Assembly: GCF_009708215.1 (NCBI RefSeq)
Contig: NZ_CP046175.1
Location: 2,790,001-2,854,000 of the forward strand
Length of the DNA: 64,000 nucleotides
Source: Occultella kanbiaonis
Lineage (GTDB): Bacteria > Actinomycetota > Actinomycetes > Actinomycetales > Beutenbergiaceae
Direction: 5' to 3'
The translations under genes were made by a program, and so were the position numbers. A model generated the notes under the pieces. The model had not been told where the DNA came from and ran no database searches. It worked only from the letters and a program-made list of their open reading frames with translations. Shown piece by piece: positions 1 to 8,496 of this stretch (position 1 is its first letter; every line of letters begins with the position of its first letter).

Positions 1-1194
1 CCGGCCCTGGCCGCCGGCGTGGTCGCGGACCGGGTGCCACAGAAGATCATCCTGCTCGGCGTCGAGGCGGCCCACGTGACCCTGTTCGCCACCGCGGCGT
101 TCCTCGGCATCACCGGGCAGACCCAGCTGTGGCACCTGGCGGTGATCGCCTTCCTCGGCGGGGCCGCGATGGCCTTCTACTACCCGGCCTACTCCGCGTG
201 GCTACCCGCCCTGGTGCCACCGGAGGAGCTCCTCGCCGTGAATGGGTTCGAGGGCATGCTCCGCCCGTCGCTGCAGCAGGCGGCCGGCCCCGCTCTGGCG
301 GGCGTGGTGATCGGCGTCGCGTCGCCGGGCGCGGCGATGGCACTGGCCGCCCTGAGCGGTCTCATCGGGCTCGTCGCGCTCGGCACGGTGCCGCTCACGC
401 CGGTGCGACGGGAGCCCGCCGAGGTGTCCGACGGGGCCCGTGCGCACCCGATCCGGACCATGTTCGGGGACATCGCCGAGGGGTTCCGCTATTTCCTGGT
501 GACCCCCTGGCTGCTCGCCACGCTCCTGTTCGCCTCCCTGATGATCCTGGTGATGATGGGCCCGTTGGAGGTCCTGATCCCGTTCCTGATCAAGGACCGG
601 CTGGGCGGCGGTGCCGGTGATCACGCCCTCGTGCTCGCCGGCTTCGGCATCGGCGGTGCGCTCGGCTCGTTGGTGATGGCGTCACGACGGCTGCCTCGCC
701 GCTACCTCACGGTGATGATCCTGCTCTGGGGCCTCGGCAGTCTGCCGTTCGTCGCGATGGCCTACGCGACCGCCGTCTGGCAGATCATCGCTGCCGCGAC
801 GGTGCTCGGTGCGCTCTTCTCGGCCCCGATGGTGATCTGGGGCACGCTGCTGCAGCGGCGGGTGCCGCCCCACCTTCTCGGACGGGTCTCGAGCCTCGAC
901 TTCTTCGTCTCGATCTCGCTGATGCCGGTCTCGATGGCGCTGGCGGGCCCGGTCGCGGATCTGATCGGGCTGCGGGCCACGTTCATCGCCGCCGGGGTGC
1001 TGCCCGCCGTCTTCGCGGTGGCCGCGATCCTGCTGGCCAGGCTGCCGCGGGACGAGCTGGCGAACCCCCTGGACATCACCGACGCGGCCGCGGAGGAGAC
1101 TGCGGCCGACCACGACGAGGCGTCCGTGCGTAGCGCGGCGGACGCCGGCTGCGAGGCAGGGCAGGAGTGCTTCGCGGGCGCCTCGGACTCGTGA
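1..1194 (+). CDS. MFS family transporter, 5' end cut by window edge
   Basis: Integral inner-membrane exporter of the major facilitator superfamily, probably the EntS/MFS_3 type that pumps small molecules out with the proton gradient. The reading frame is open from base 1, so the start and the first one or two helices lie outside the window. The first residues (PALAAGVVADRVPQK) match the conserved loop 2-3 motif of the family. About nine to ten hydrophobic stretches follow, and the last ~45 residues are an acidic, Ala/Glu/Asp-rich cytoplasmic tail. It converges with the DUF1905 gene 15 bp downstream. Substrate cannot be told from sequence. Confidence 0.85.
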   Translation, partial: PALAAGVVADRVPQKIILLGVEAAHVTLFATAAFLGITGQTQLWHLAVIAFLGGAAMAFYYPAYSAWLPALVPPEELLAVNGFEGMLRPSLQQAAGPALAGVVIGVASPGAAMALAALSGLIGLVALGTVPLTPVRREPAEVSDGARAHPIRTMFGDIAEGFRYFLVTPWLLATLLFASLMILVMMGPLEVLIPFLIKDRLGGGAGDHALVLAGFGIGGALGSLVMASRRLPRRYLTVMILLWGLGSLPFVAMAYATAVWQIIAAATVLGALFSAPMVIWGTLLQRRVPPHLLGRVSSLDFFVSISLMPVSMALAGPVADLIGLRATFIAAGVLPAVFAVAAILLARLPRDELANPLDITDAAAEETAADHDEASVRSAADAGCEAGQECFAGASDS

Positions 1195-1209
1195 CCTTCG
1201 GCCCGGGCG

Positions 1210-1509
1210 TCAGTGCCAGCGCGAGGCGGTCACCGTCATGCTGATCGTGACCACGTCGCCGTCATCGAGTTCCTCGGCACGACGGACGGCGTCCTTGATC
1301 GGCACGATGTAGCCGCCGTTCTTCGGGAACAACGAGGTCGTGTACTGCGTGTCACCGATCCGCGCCTGCACTGGGATCATGCCCCAGCCGTAGGTCACCT
1401 CACGCATGATCTCGCGCAGGAACTCGGCACCCTCGTCATCGACCGTGACGAAATGGAACGGCGACGGTCCACGCCAGTACCAGATGTCACCGGTCACCTC
1501 GAGATCCAT
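1210..1509 (-). CDS. DUF1905 domain protein
   Basis: A 99-residue protein matching the DUF1905 family: a small beta-barrel-like fold with the family's W-x-W-x-G-P-x-P-F-H-F-V opening (residues ~10-22), a G-W-G-M-I-P-V central stretch (41-47) and a T-S-L-F-P-K-N-G-G-Y-I-V-P motif (58-70). Biochemical role is not established. The frame is open further upstream, but the family begins near this ATG and the longer version would run through the divergent regulator. It is divergent from the WYL regulator at 1600, which may control it. Confidence 0.8.
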   Translation of the reverse strand: MDLEVTGDIWYWRGPSPFHFVTVDDEGAEFLREIMREVTYGWGMIPVQARIGDTQYTTSLFPKNGGYIVPIKDAVRRAEELDDGDVVTISMTVTASRWH

Positions 1510-1528
1510 GACTTTGAGGATAGGCTCG

Positions 1529-1566
1529 ATTCCGGATGAACCGCTTCCGGAACACAGGTCGGAAGC
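1529..1566. promoter_or_regulatory. Candidate operator between DUF1905 and WYL regulator genes
   Basis: The 90-bp divergent gap holds the palindrome TTCCGGAA (1545-1552), a second TCCGGA 15 bp away (1531-1536), and a 7-bp inverted repeat GCTTCCG / CGGAAGC (1543-1549 and 1560-1566). Such clustered symmetry between a regulator and its divergent neighbour is typical of an autoregulatory operator. Binding by the WYL protein is inference. Confidence 0.35.
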
Positions 1567-1599
1567 CGACACGTATTCGCCAGCGACGAGGGAACCCGG

Positions 1600-2556
1600 G
1601 TGAACGGTGACGTCGACAGTCCCACGGCGCGGGCGCTCCTCGCGCTGGAACTCATCCAGGGGAACCCGGGTATCAGCGCGGACCGGTTGGGGGAGCGGCT
1701 CGGCGTCAGCGAGCGTGCCGCGCGCCGATACGTCTCGATCCTGCGGGATGCGGGAATCCCCATCGAGTCGAGTCGGGGCCCCTACGGCGGGTACCGGATG
1801 GGGCGTGGTGTCCGGCTCCCGCCGCTCACGTTCACGGCCACCGAGGTACTCGCGCTCGTGATGGCCGTCCTCGATGGTCACCACGACGCCGGTGACCCGA
1901 CCGCCCCGGTCGGCAGCGCCGTCGGGAAGATCATGCGCGCCCTGCCGGAGTCGGTGGCCGCGCAGGCCGAGGCGGTCCGGCGCAGCGCGGCCGCGGCCCC
2001 GGACCTGGGAGCCGCGCGGCCCGACTCGGGGACGACCAGTGCGCTCGTGCAGGCGATCTCACAGCAGCGGCGGGTGCGGCTGGAGTACCGCTCCGAGTCC
2101 GGGTCGCAGTGGGCGGCCGAGGTGGATCCGTGGGCCGTGGTGGTGCGGCACGGGCGCTGGTACCTGCTCTGCCACTCCCACCAGGCCCATGCCCAACGTG
2201 CCTATCGGATCGACCGGATCCTCGCTCTCGAGCCCTGCGACGTGTCGTTCACGCCGCCGGCCGACCTGGACCCCGTCGCGGTCCTCGAGGAGCACCTGGC
2301 GGTCGGCTGGGAGTACGAGGTGGAGGTGGTCATCGACGCCCCGAGCGTCGTGGTACGGCCATGGATCCCGCGTGCGCTCGGTCGCCTCGAGGAGGCTGGG
2401 GAGCGGGCCACCCGCCTGGTCGGGAGCACCAGCGACCCGACCTGGTACGCGGCGCAACTGAGTGAGTTGCCGATGGCGTTCCGGGTCGTGCGGGGCACCG
2501 AGCTCACTGAGGCCTGTCGGGCGATCGGGCAGCGACTGCTCGACGCAGCACGCTGA
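1600..2556 (+). CDS. HTH-WYL transcriptional regulator
   Basis: A 318-residue cytoplasmic regulator. Residues ~10-75 form a winged HTH of the HTH_11/DeoR type (ISADRLGERLGVSERAARRYVSILRDAGIPIE, then the wing GPYGGYRMG). Residues ~145-215 are the WYL ligand-sensing domain, with the core RHGRWYLLCHSHQAHAQRAYRIDRI. The C-terminal ~100 residues are the usual WYL C-terminal extension. The GTG start at 1600 has GAGGGA eight bases upstream. WYL proteins sense nucleic acids or small ligands; the effector here is unknown. The divergent DUF1905 gene and the TCCGGA palindromes before it suggest the local target. Confidence 0.88.
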   Translation: MNGDVDSPTARALLALELIQGNPGISADRLGERLGVSERAARRYVSILRDAGIPIESSRGPYGGYRMGRGVRLPPLTFTATEVLALVMAVLDGHHDAGDPTAPVGSAVGKIMRALPESVAAQAEAVRRSAAAAPDLGAARPDSGTTSALVQAISQQRRVRLEYRSESGSQWAAEVDPWAVVVRHGRWYLLCHSHQAHAQRAYRIDRILALEPCDVSFTPPADLDPVAVLEEHLAVGWEYEVEVVIDAPSVVVRPWIPRALGRLEEAGERATRLVGSTSDPTWYAAQLSELPMAFRVVRGTELTEACRAIGQRLLDAAR

Positions 2557-2608
2557 GAGCCGGACCCGGCCGCACGAGCGAGCAACCGCCGTCGGGCGGA
2601 GCTCCTGC

Positions 2609-3187
2609 TCAGCCGGCCCGGCCGCTGACGGGCGTCCACCCGGCCGGAGGATCCTCACCGACCCGGCCGTCGACCGCCTCGCGGATCAGGTCCGCGTGGC
2701 CGGTGTGCCTGCCGTACTCCTCGATCAGGTCGAACAGGAGCCGGCGCAGGCTGGCGTGGCCATCCGCGCCGAAGCCGAGGGCGGTCGGCTGGTCAAGCGC
2801 GCCACGCTCTAGCGCCGCCGCGATGCGCGCGTCGGAGCGGGCCACGGCGCCGTCCCAGAGGGAGTAGAGCTCGTCCGGGGTGTGCCCGGTGGGGTCGAGC
2901 GTGAACACGTGGTACTCCGCGCCGTCGGGCCAGATCGACTCCCACGGTTCGCCGATCGAAGCGCCGGTGAGTTTCACCGTGAACATCGAGTCCTCGTCCG
3001 CCGCGAGGTGCTTGAGCAGCCCACCGAGGGTGAGGCTCGAGGAGGGGATCCGGTACGTGAGGCCTGCTTCGTCGAGGTCGTCGGCCTTCCATCGGAAGGT
3101 CGTGCGCAGGCGCTTCAGGGTGCCGAGCAGGTGCTCGACCTCGGTGCCGGCGAGTGGTGGTTCCCAGGGGTAGTCATCAGTGGCCAT
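2609..3187 (-). CDS. DinB/DUF664 family protein
   Basis: A 192-residue four-helix-bundle protein of the DinB/DUF664 superfamily, which includes metal-dependent thiol transferases. The metal-binding histidines are in LKHLAADED (~58-66) and the YGRHTGHADLIREAVDG block (~157-172) diagnostic of DUF664. Actinobacterial members often act with mycothiol, but that is family knowledge and not shown here. The ATG has no good ribosome site. TAGCCT ends seven bases before it (3200-3195), fitting a leaderless mRNA. Confidence 0.82.
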   Translation of the reverse strand: MATDDYPWEPPLAGTEVEHLLGTLKRLRTTFRWKADDLDEAGLTYRIPSSSLTLGGLLKHLAADEDSMFTVKLTGASIGEPWESIWPDGAEYHVFTLDPTGHTPDELYSLWDGAVARSDARIAAALERGALDQPTALGFGADGHASLRRLLFDLIEEYGRHTGHADLIREAVDGRVGEDPPAGWTPVSGRAG

Positions 3188-3292
3188 ACCCGGCAGGCTA
3201 GGTCGGGATCCGGACGTTCGTCGTTCGTGACCGGCTCTATCGTCGGAACCGGTGACGGTGGGTGACCGTCGAGCACGACACGGGAGGCAATC

Positions 3293-4543
3293 ATGGCTCA
3301 GGTCGACACAGCGGGGTTCTGGGACGCGGAGGGCGCCCCGGACTGGCGTGTGGTCGACGGCCGCCCGAGCACCTGGTTCGAGGCGCCGTCGATGTCAGCA
3401 GGTGCGGAGCTGGTCGCACGGGTCACGAGCGTGGCGGCGGGCGCCGCGGCGGCGATCGACCTGCGGGCCGGGGGAGTGCGCGTTCGCCTCGGGGGGCGGG
3501 CAGGAGCAATCGCCGGCGAGGACGTCGAGATTGCCCGGGCGGTCTCGGCGGCGGCTCGAGACCTCGCCCTGGTGGCCGACCCTGCCGTACTCCAAGCGGT
3601 TCGGCTCGTCGTCGACGCGTCGGACCGTACGGCCGTGTTGCCGTTCTGGCGCACCGTGCTCGGCTACGGGACCGATGGCGAGGACGCACTGGTCGACCCG
3701 CTCGGGCGTTGGCCGGGAGTCTCGTTCGCACCGCAGGACCCGCGGCGGCCCTTGCGCAATCGCATGCACGTCGACGTCGTCCGCGTCGCCGAGTCGGTGA
3801 CGGCCGCCCTCGCGACGACCGGGCAGGTGCCGCACGGTCCCTTCGGCCTCGCGCTCGCCGACCCCGACGGCAACGTGGTCGACCTCGTTCCCGGCGGCAA
3901 CCTCGGCGACGGACCCGAGACGTCCGACTGGCGCGCGATCTTCGGGGCGATGACGCACTACCGCACCGATTCGCCGTCGCAGGGGAGCGCGCTCGCCACG
4001 ACCGTCGCCACCCTCGCCGACGAGGCCGGCGAACCGCTGCTCGTGGATCTGCGGCCCGACGGCGTCACGATCGACAGCGGCAAGGATCAGTTCGAGGACG
4101 CCGACGGCGGCACTCGCGCGGCGTTCGTCGAGCTCGCCGCCGCGATCCAGGCCGCGGCACGCGGCCTCGGGCTGAGCGCCGCCCCTGAGAAGGTGGGCTT
4201 CGTGCAGTACGGCATCGACGCCGTCGACATCCCCACCACGCGGGCGTTCTGGACGGCCGCCCTCGGCTACCGGCTGGACCCACGCGCGCACCTCACGGAC
4301 ATCTACGACCCGCGCCGGCTCAACCCGGTCCTGTTCTTCCAGGACCTCGACGCCGCCGATACCGAGCGTCGCCGTCAGCGCGATCGGCTCCACCTCGAGG
4401 TGTTCGTGCCACCTGACCGGGCCGCGGCCCGGGTCGAGACCGCGGTCACTGCAGGCGGGCGACTCGTGGGGGAGCAGGACGGACGGTGGACGGTTGCCGA
4501 TCCGGAGGGGAACGAGATCACATTCCGTGCGGACGGGTCCTGA
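3293..4543 (+). CDS. Tandem VOC protein with pterin-dehydratase-like segments
   Basis: A 416-residue protein built as an internal duplication. Each half has a segment resembling the 4a-carbinolamine dehydratase (DCoH) fold (~25-98 and ~225-290) followed by a glyoxalase/VOC module (VRLVVDASDRTAVLPFWRTVLGYG ~104-200; VQYGIDAVDIPTTRAFWTAALGYR ~300-410). Both VOC halves end in the typical DPDGNVVDLVP / DPEGNEITF metal-arm sequence. The catalytic histidines of true dehydratases are not visible, so the DCoH-like parts may be structural. GGAGG sits six bases before the ATG. Substrate is unknown. Confidence 0.75.
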   Translation: MAQVDTAGFWDAEGAPDWRVVDGRPSTWFEAPSMSAGAELVARVTSVAAGAAAAIDLRAGGVRVRLGGRAGAIAGEDVEIARAVSAAARDLALVADPAVLQAVRLVVDASDRTAVLPFWRTVLGYGTDGEDALVDPLGRWPGVSFAPQDPRRPLRNRMHVDVVRVAESVTAALATTGQVPHGPFGLALADPDGNVVDLVPGGNLGDGPETSDWRAIFGAMTHYRTDSPSQGSALATTVATLADEAGEPLLVDLRPDGVTIDSGKDQFEDADGGTRAAFVELAAAIQAAARGLGLSAAPEKVGFVQYGIDAVDIPTTRAFWTAALGYRLDPRAHLTDIYDPRRLNPVLFFQDLDAADTERRRQRDRLHLEVFVPPDRAAARVETAVTAGGRLVGEQDGRWTVADPEGNEITFRADGS

Positions 4544-4567
4544 CCACGGTTGTGACCAGGGGGTCGC

Positions 4568-4921
4568 TCAGGCCTCGATCTGCTCCTGGCGGGCCCGGAC
4601 CAGCGTGCGGACGACGGCGTCGGGCAGCGGGTGCTCGGGCTGGTAGCGGATGGTCCCCTTGTCGAGCCCGATGCCGGGATGGCCCGCCAGGTCGTCCGCG
4701 ACCGCGGCGACCGCGGCCGGGCTGAACGGATAGACACCGATGTGCTTCTTCGCGCGCATCACCGACACCAACGGCTTGCCCCGGTGGAGGAGCGCGGGCA
4801 TCCCGTAGCCCAGGCCCTGCTCGGCGTCGGGCACCTGCTCACGCGCAATCTCGTAGATGCGTTCGACGGACGGACGGTCGGCCGGATCGAAGCCGGCCAG
4901 CAGGTCATCGACGGTGCCCAT
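4568..4921 (-). CDS. DUF1801 family protein
   Basis: A 117-residue protein of the DUF1801 (YdhG/CyaY-like fold) family. Hallmarks are the opening TVDDLLAGFDPADRPSVERIYEIAR, the central LGYGMPALLHRGKPLVSVMRAKKHIGVYPF (~37-67), and the closing GTIRYQPEHPLPDAVVRTLVRAR (~89-111). The family is sometimes called iron-chaperone-like, but its function is not settled. AGGA lies about nine bases upstream of the ATG. It converges with the tandem VOC gene, 24 bp apart. Confidence 0.8.
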   Translation of the reverse strand: MGTVDDLLAGFDPADRPSVERIYEIAREQVPDAEQGLGYGMPALLHRGKPLVSVMRAKKHIGVYPFSPAAVAAVADDLAGHPGIGLDKGTIRYQPEHPLPDAVVRTLVRARQEQIEA

Positions 4922-5050
4922 GGCGTCATCCTGCCACCGCGACGCCTACGGTGCCCTCGTGGGCCCCTACGTGATGGTGCGCGGACACGGTCCCGCCGCG
5001 GACGGCGACGGGTCCGTCGGGTCGGAAGTCACTGGCGCTAGGCTCCGACC

Positions 5051-6937
5051 GTGGCCGACGCCGATACCGAGTCCATCGACCTCATCGCAGGGATTCCTGA
5101 CTTCCTTCAGGCGCTCGCGCGCCTCGACTCCTCGACGCCTGCCAGCATCGAGCGGGCCCTCGTCGGCGCCGGTCTGGACGAGGCCGCGGACCGGGACGCG
5201 CACCGTGATGTCCTGCCGCGTCACCAGTACATCGGATTCGTTCGGTCCGGGGACGACGATCCGGAAGCCTTCCAGCGTCGTCTCCGTGGCGCGATCACCC
5301 GCAAAGTCGGCAAGCCGTCCGGCACCGACAAGAGATGGGACGTGGGCGGTTGGGCCGTGCAGGTCTCCTGCCGCGCCAGGTCGGTCTCGCTGAGCCTGCG
5401 CGCCCAGTTCTCCATGTCGGACCTGCGTCGAGCGGCCGCTGCCTGGCTGGACGGTGCCGAGGTCGGGCAGTGGCTCGTCGAGCACGGGTTCGTCGACGCG
5501 GGTGCCCGGCCGGACGACGAGGGACGTTGGCCGCGCTCGGAGCACAGCCTGACTCGGGCGTTCGTCACGACCCGCGCAACGGGGGAGACGCGCGTGCGCT
5601 TCTTCATGGAGGCCGGCATCCGCCCGCCCGGTACCAGGTCGGCGAACGACGACGAACGGTTCCAGCAGACGCTGGAGTTCCTGGGTGAAGTCACCGGAGC
5701 AGCACGTCAGGATGGGGCCTGGCGCCGGAACAGCCGCTCCTTCTCGATCCGACGCATGAAGAGCTTCCACTCACGCTCGGTCGACTTCGGGGACGCCCCC
5801 GCGGGCCGGGTCCACGCACCGTTCGGGGGCAGCGCCGTGACGATCGACGCCACGCCCGAACCCGAACCTCACGAGGCTGCGTCGCTGCTGCGCCGGCTCT
5901 CGGACCTGCGCGGACTGCCGTTCGAGGAAGCCCGGCGCCGGCTGATCGCCGACGGTGTGGTCACGCAGGCGTCGGCCCGGGAGCTGCCCGGGACCGTGGC
6001 CCTGATCGACCCACACGGACGGGATATCGAGTTCGGTCTCGTCGACGGGCGTGTGGCCCGCTCGATCGTCCAGGTCGCACCGGAGTCGAAGAACGCGCGG
6101 GAGGTCATTTCGACGGCATTCACCGATGCGTTCGGAGAGCCGGCTGCCCTCTGGAGGTGGGCGGTCGGAGCGACGGTCACCTCGTTCGCCAATCTGAAGA
6201 CGGGCGCGCCGGGCTTCGAGCGCTACCGAGCGCAGGTGGCTGAACCGACGAGCGCTGTGGTGGCCGCGGCTCGGTCGTGGCTGCTCGCGGGTGAGGCACT
6301 CGGACACCACGTGGTCCGCGACGACTGGCACGGCCGGTGTCTTGGCGCCGCCATCTCCGGCGAGGTGGTGCCCGCGGCCGTGACCGGTCAGCCGATCTGG
6401 TGCGTGGACGACCGATTGCTGTGGATGGAGGCGAACCGGCTCGTCGGCGCCCTCAGGCCGGACTGGCCGAGCTGGGCCACCACCCTGACCGGTGGTGGTA
6501 TGACGGCACCGCTCGCCGGTGCCGATCTGGCCCGGTTCGCGCACCTCGTGTCCGGCTGGCGCGAGCCGAGCACCGCGGACGCCGTTGTCGCCGTCACACA
6601 GCTCGGCTGGGCCACGGACGATCCCGACACTCTCACACGGTCGCGCAACGGAGCCATCGCCGTTGGGTTGCGGCGGCCGGCGGAGGGCAGCATCGTCCTG
6701 AAACCGCGCGAGGTCGGGGGCCCGCTCACGGCGTGGACGCTCGCGGTGGCGCGAAACTCGGACGCGGCGTCGACGACCGCGGCCCGCGAAGACCTGGACC
6801 GAGCGCTGGCTCCGTATCGGGACACCGAGCGGTCGAAGGGCTGGCGGATCGGCGCGTTCCTGGTCGTCTGTGAGGAGCACCGTCACCGGCAGTTGCCGGC
6901 CCTCAGCCTGAGCGCGAGCGCCCAGGCACCTCGATGA
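5051..6937 (+). CDS. Large unrecognised cytoplasmic protein with repeated modules
   Basis: A 628-residue soluble protein without signal peptide or membrane helix; I do not recognise its family with certainty. Three or four stretches share one pattern: a short amphipathic helix, a G-[KEV]-P/T turn and a W-x-x-G/N strand pair. They are FQRRLRGAITRKVGKPSG then W (~77-105), FQQTLEFLGEVTGA then W (~204-230), and REVISTAFTDAFGEP then W (~351-378). A weaker copy lies at ~590-620. The layout recalls small actinobacterial DUF6301/immunity-like domains (inference). GTG start with TAGGCT ending six bases upstream (5039-5044), suggesting a leaderless mRNA. Its last 35 bp overlap the end of the convergent methyltransferase. 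Confidence 0.7.
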   Translation: MADADTESIDLIAGIPDFLQALARLDSSTPASIERALVGAGLDEAADRDAHRDVLPRHQYIGFVRSGDDDPEAFQRRLRGAITRKVGKPSGTDKRWDVGGWAVQVSCRARSVSLSLRAQFSMSDLRRAAAAWLDGAEVGQWLVEHGFVDAGARPDDEGRWPRSEHSLTRAFVTTRATGETRVRFFMEAGIRPPGTRSANDDERFQQTLEFLGEVTGAARQDGAWRRNSRSFSIRRMKSFHSRSVDFGDAPAGRVHAPFGGSAVTIDATPEPEPHEAASLLRRLSDLRGLPFEEARRRLIADGVVTQASARELPGTVALIDPHGRDIEFGLVDGRVARSIVQVAPESKNAREVISTAFTDAFGEPAALWRWAVGATVTSFANLKTGAPGFERYRAQVAEPTSAVVAAARSWLLAGEALGHHVVRDDWHGRCLGAAISGEVVPAAVTGQPIWCVDDRLLWMEANRLVGALRPDWPSWATTLTGGGMTAPLAGADLARFAHLVSGWREPSTADAVVAVTQLGWATDDPDTLTRSRNGAIAVGLRRPAEGSIVLKPREVGGPLTAWTLAVARNSDAASTTAAREDLDRALAPYRDTERSKGWRIGAFLVVCEEHRHRQLPALSLSASAQAPR

Positions 6938-7709
6938 GTGCAGGACCGGGGCCGTCCGGCACCACTGCGGACACCGCGGACACCGCAAGCATGGTGGGGA
7001 TCGTGGCGAACCAGCGCTCGTAGGCGCTCCATCGGTCGTCGGAGCGTGCGTGACGAGGCAGGGTGGGCGGTTCGACGAGCCGGCGCACCAGCAGGCCTTG
7101 CCGTGAGAGTGCCTCGACGTAGTCCTCGAGGGGCCGGTGATAGTGCTGGTGGCCGCCGAATGACTCGACCCACCACTGTGCCGGTTCGAGGTATCCGGTG
7201 ACCGTGCGCGACCACGGGGCAGGACTGTCACTGGGGGAGGGGGTCTGGTTGTAGAACGCCGGGTGCAGGACGGAGAACACGAACCGACCCCCCGGTCGCA
7301 GTGCCTTGGCTACGGCGGTGATGATGGGATCCAGGACCGGTAGATCCATCAGCACCATGTGGCAGACGACGGCGTCATAGGCGTTCTCCTCGACCGGCAC
7401 CTCGTCGGCCAGGTCACGTACCTCGAACTGGACGTCCGGGTGGTTGTGCCGTGCGGTCGCGATCAGAGCGGAGCTGCCGTCGACGCCGTCGACGCGCGCA
7501 CCGCCGGCGGTGAGCAGCCCGGCGAGCCACCCGTGCCCGCAGCCGAGGTCCCAGATCCGCTGGCCGGTCGGGTCGCCGATCTCCTCGGCGAGGAACGGTT
7601 CGAGCCGGCGGTAGAAGGAGTCCGCGTGACCGCCGACCAACGATGCGTACGAGGCAGCTATCGCGTCCCATCGGACACGGTCGGCGCGGGCGTCGGCTGA
7701 CATCATCAT
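6903..7709 (-). CDS. Class I SAM-dependent methyltransferase
   Basis: A 268-residue Rossmann-fold methyltransferase. Motif I is IWDLGCGHGWLAGLL (~52-66), the acidic ribose-binding residue is in GVDGSSALI (~74-82), motif II is VRDLADEVPVEENAYDAVVCHMVLMDL, and the post-core motif LRPGGRFVFSVLHP follows. The C-terminal ~90 residues are likely the substrate lid. Three in-frame ATG codons in a row mark the start; GGGAG lies 10-14 bases upstream. The 3' end overlaps the convergent 628-residue gene by 35 bp. Substrate is unknown. Confidence 0.85.
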   Translation of the reverse strand: MMMSADARADRVRWDAIAASYASLVGGHADSFYRRLEPFLAEEIGDPTGQRIWDLGCGHGWLAGLLTAGGARVDGVDGSSALIATARHNHPDVQFEVRDLADEVPVEENAYDAVVCHMVLMDLPVLDPIITAVAKALRPGGRFVFSVLHPAFYNQTPSPSDSPAPWSRTVTGYLEPAQWWVESFGGHQHYHRPLEDYVEALSRQGLLVRRLVEPPTLPRHARSDDRWSAYERWFATIPTMLAVSAVSAVVPDGPGPALIEVPGRSRSG

Positions 7710-7880
7710 GAGGCTACTCCCAGGCCGGACGTCCCACCGTGCCGATGGATCCCCGCAACCATGGGTGGCGCGGGCTCGGGGCTGCCGCGGGCCGCGCGGA
7801 TGTCGAGAATGGGAGGCTGGTTACGTCCCAGGTACACGGCGGCCACGAAGGGACCGCTCCGACGAAGTAGGAGATCGACC

Positions 7881-8405
7881 ATGACGACGCCGCGGATCAT
7901 GCGACCGAACGAGATCACCGAGGTTCTGAACCGACCGATCAGCCAGGCCCTGCTGGCCCGGGACCTGACCCGACTGGCCTACGTCGCGAAGGACGGCACA
8001 CCCCGCAACGTTCCGATCGCGTTCACCTGGAACGGCGCGGAGATCGTCATCTGCACGACAAAGAACGCCCCGAAGATCCCGGCCCTGCGCGCCAACCCGG
8101 CGGTTGCCCTGACGATCGACACCGAGGTGCACCCACCCAAGATCCTGCTCATCCGCGGGCTTGCCGAGCTCGACTTCGTCGATGGCATCCCGGACGAGTA
8201 TCTGCGGCCGACCAGCACCTACGAGATGACCGCCGAGCAACGGGTCGAGTGGGAGGCGGAGGTGCGCTCGCTCTACCGAGACGGCATGGTCCGGATCGTC
8301 GTGACCCCGAACTGGGCGAAGCTGATCGACTTCGAGACGACGCTGCCGAGCGCGGTCGAAGAACTCGCCCGACAGCGCGAGCAGCGTCAGGCGGAAGGTG
8401 TGTGA
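7881..8405 (+). CDS. PPOX-class flavin/F420-dependent oxidoreductase family protein
   Basis: A 174-residue split-barrel protein of the pyridoxamine 5'-phosphate oxidase-like superfamily. It shows the N-terminal helix RPISQALLARDLTRLAYVAKDGTPRNVPIAFTWNGAEIVICTTKNAPKIPALRANPAVALTID (~20-82), where the flavin or deazaflavin phosphate would bind. A dimer strand ILLIRGLAELDFVDGIPDEYL follows. The ATG at 7881 was chosen because TAGGAG sits eight bases upstream; the open frame before it has no homology to the family. It may precede the methyltransferase at 8497 in one transcript. The cofactor (FMN or F420) is undetermined. Confidence 0.82.
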   Translation: MTTPRIMRPNEITEVLNRPISQALLARDLTRLAYVAKDGTPRNVPIAFTWNGAEIVICTTKNAPKIPALRANPAVALTIDTEVHPPKILLIRGLAELDFVDGIPDEYLRPTSTYEMTAEQRVEWEAEVRSLYRDGMVRIVVTPNWAKLIDFETTLPSAVEELARQREQRQAEGV

Positions 8406-8496
8406 GCGCCCGCGACAGTCCTGGGCAGGCCGACGATCACCGATCCGAGCGGTCGCCAGGCTTGGGACGCCGTCACCGACGACTATGTTCTGTGTC

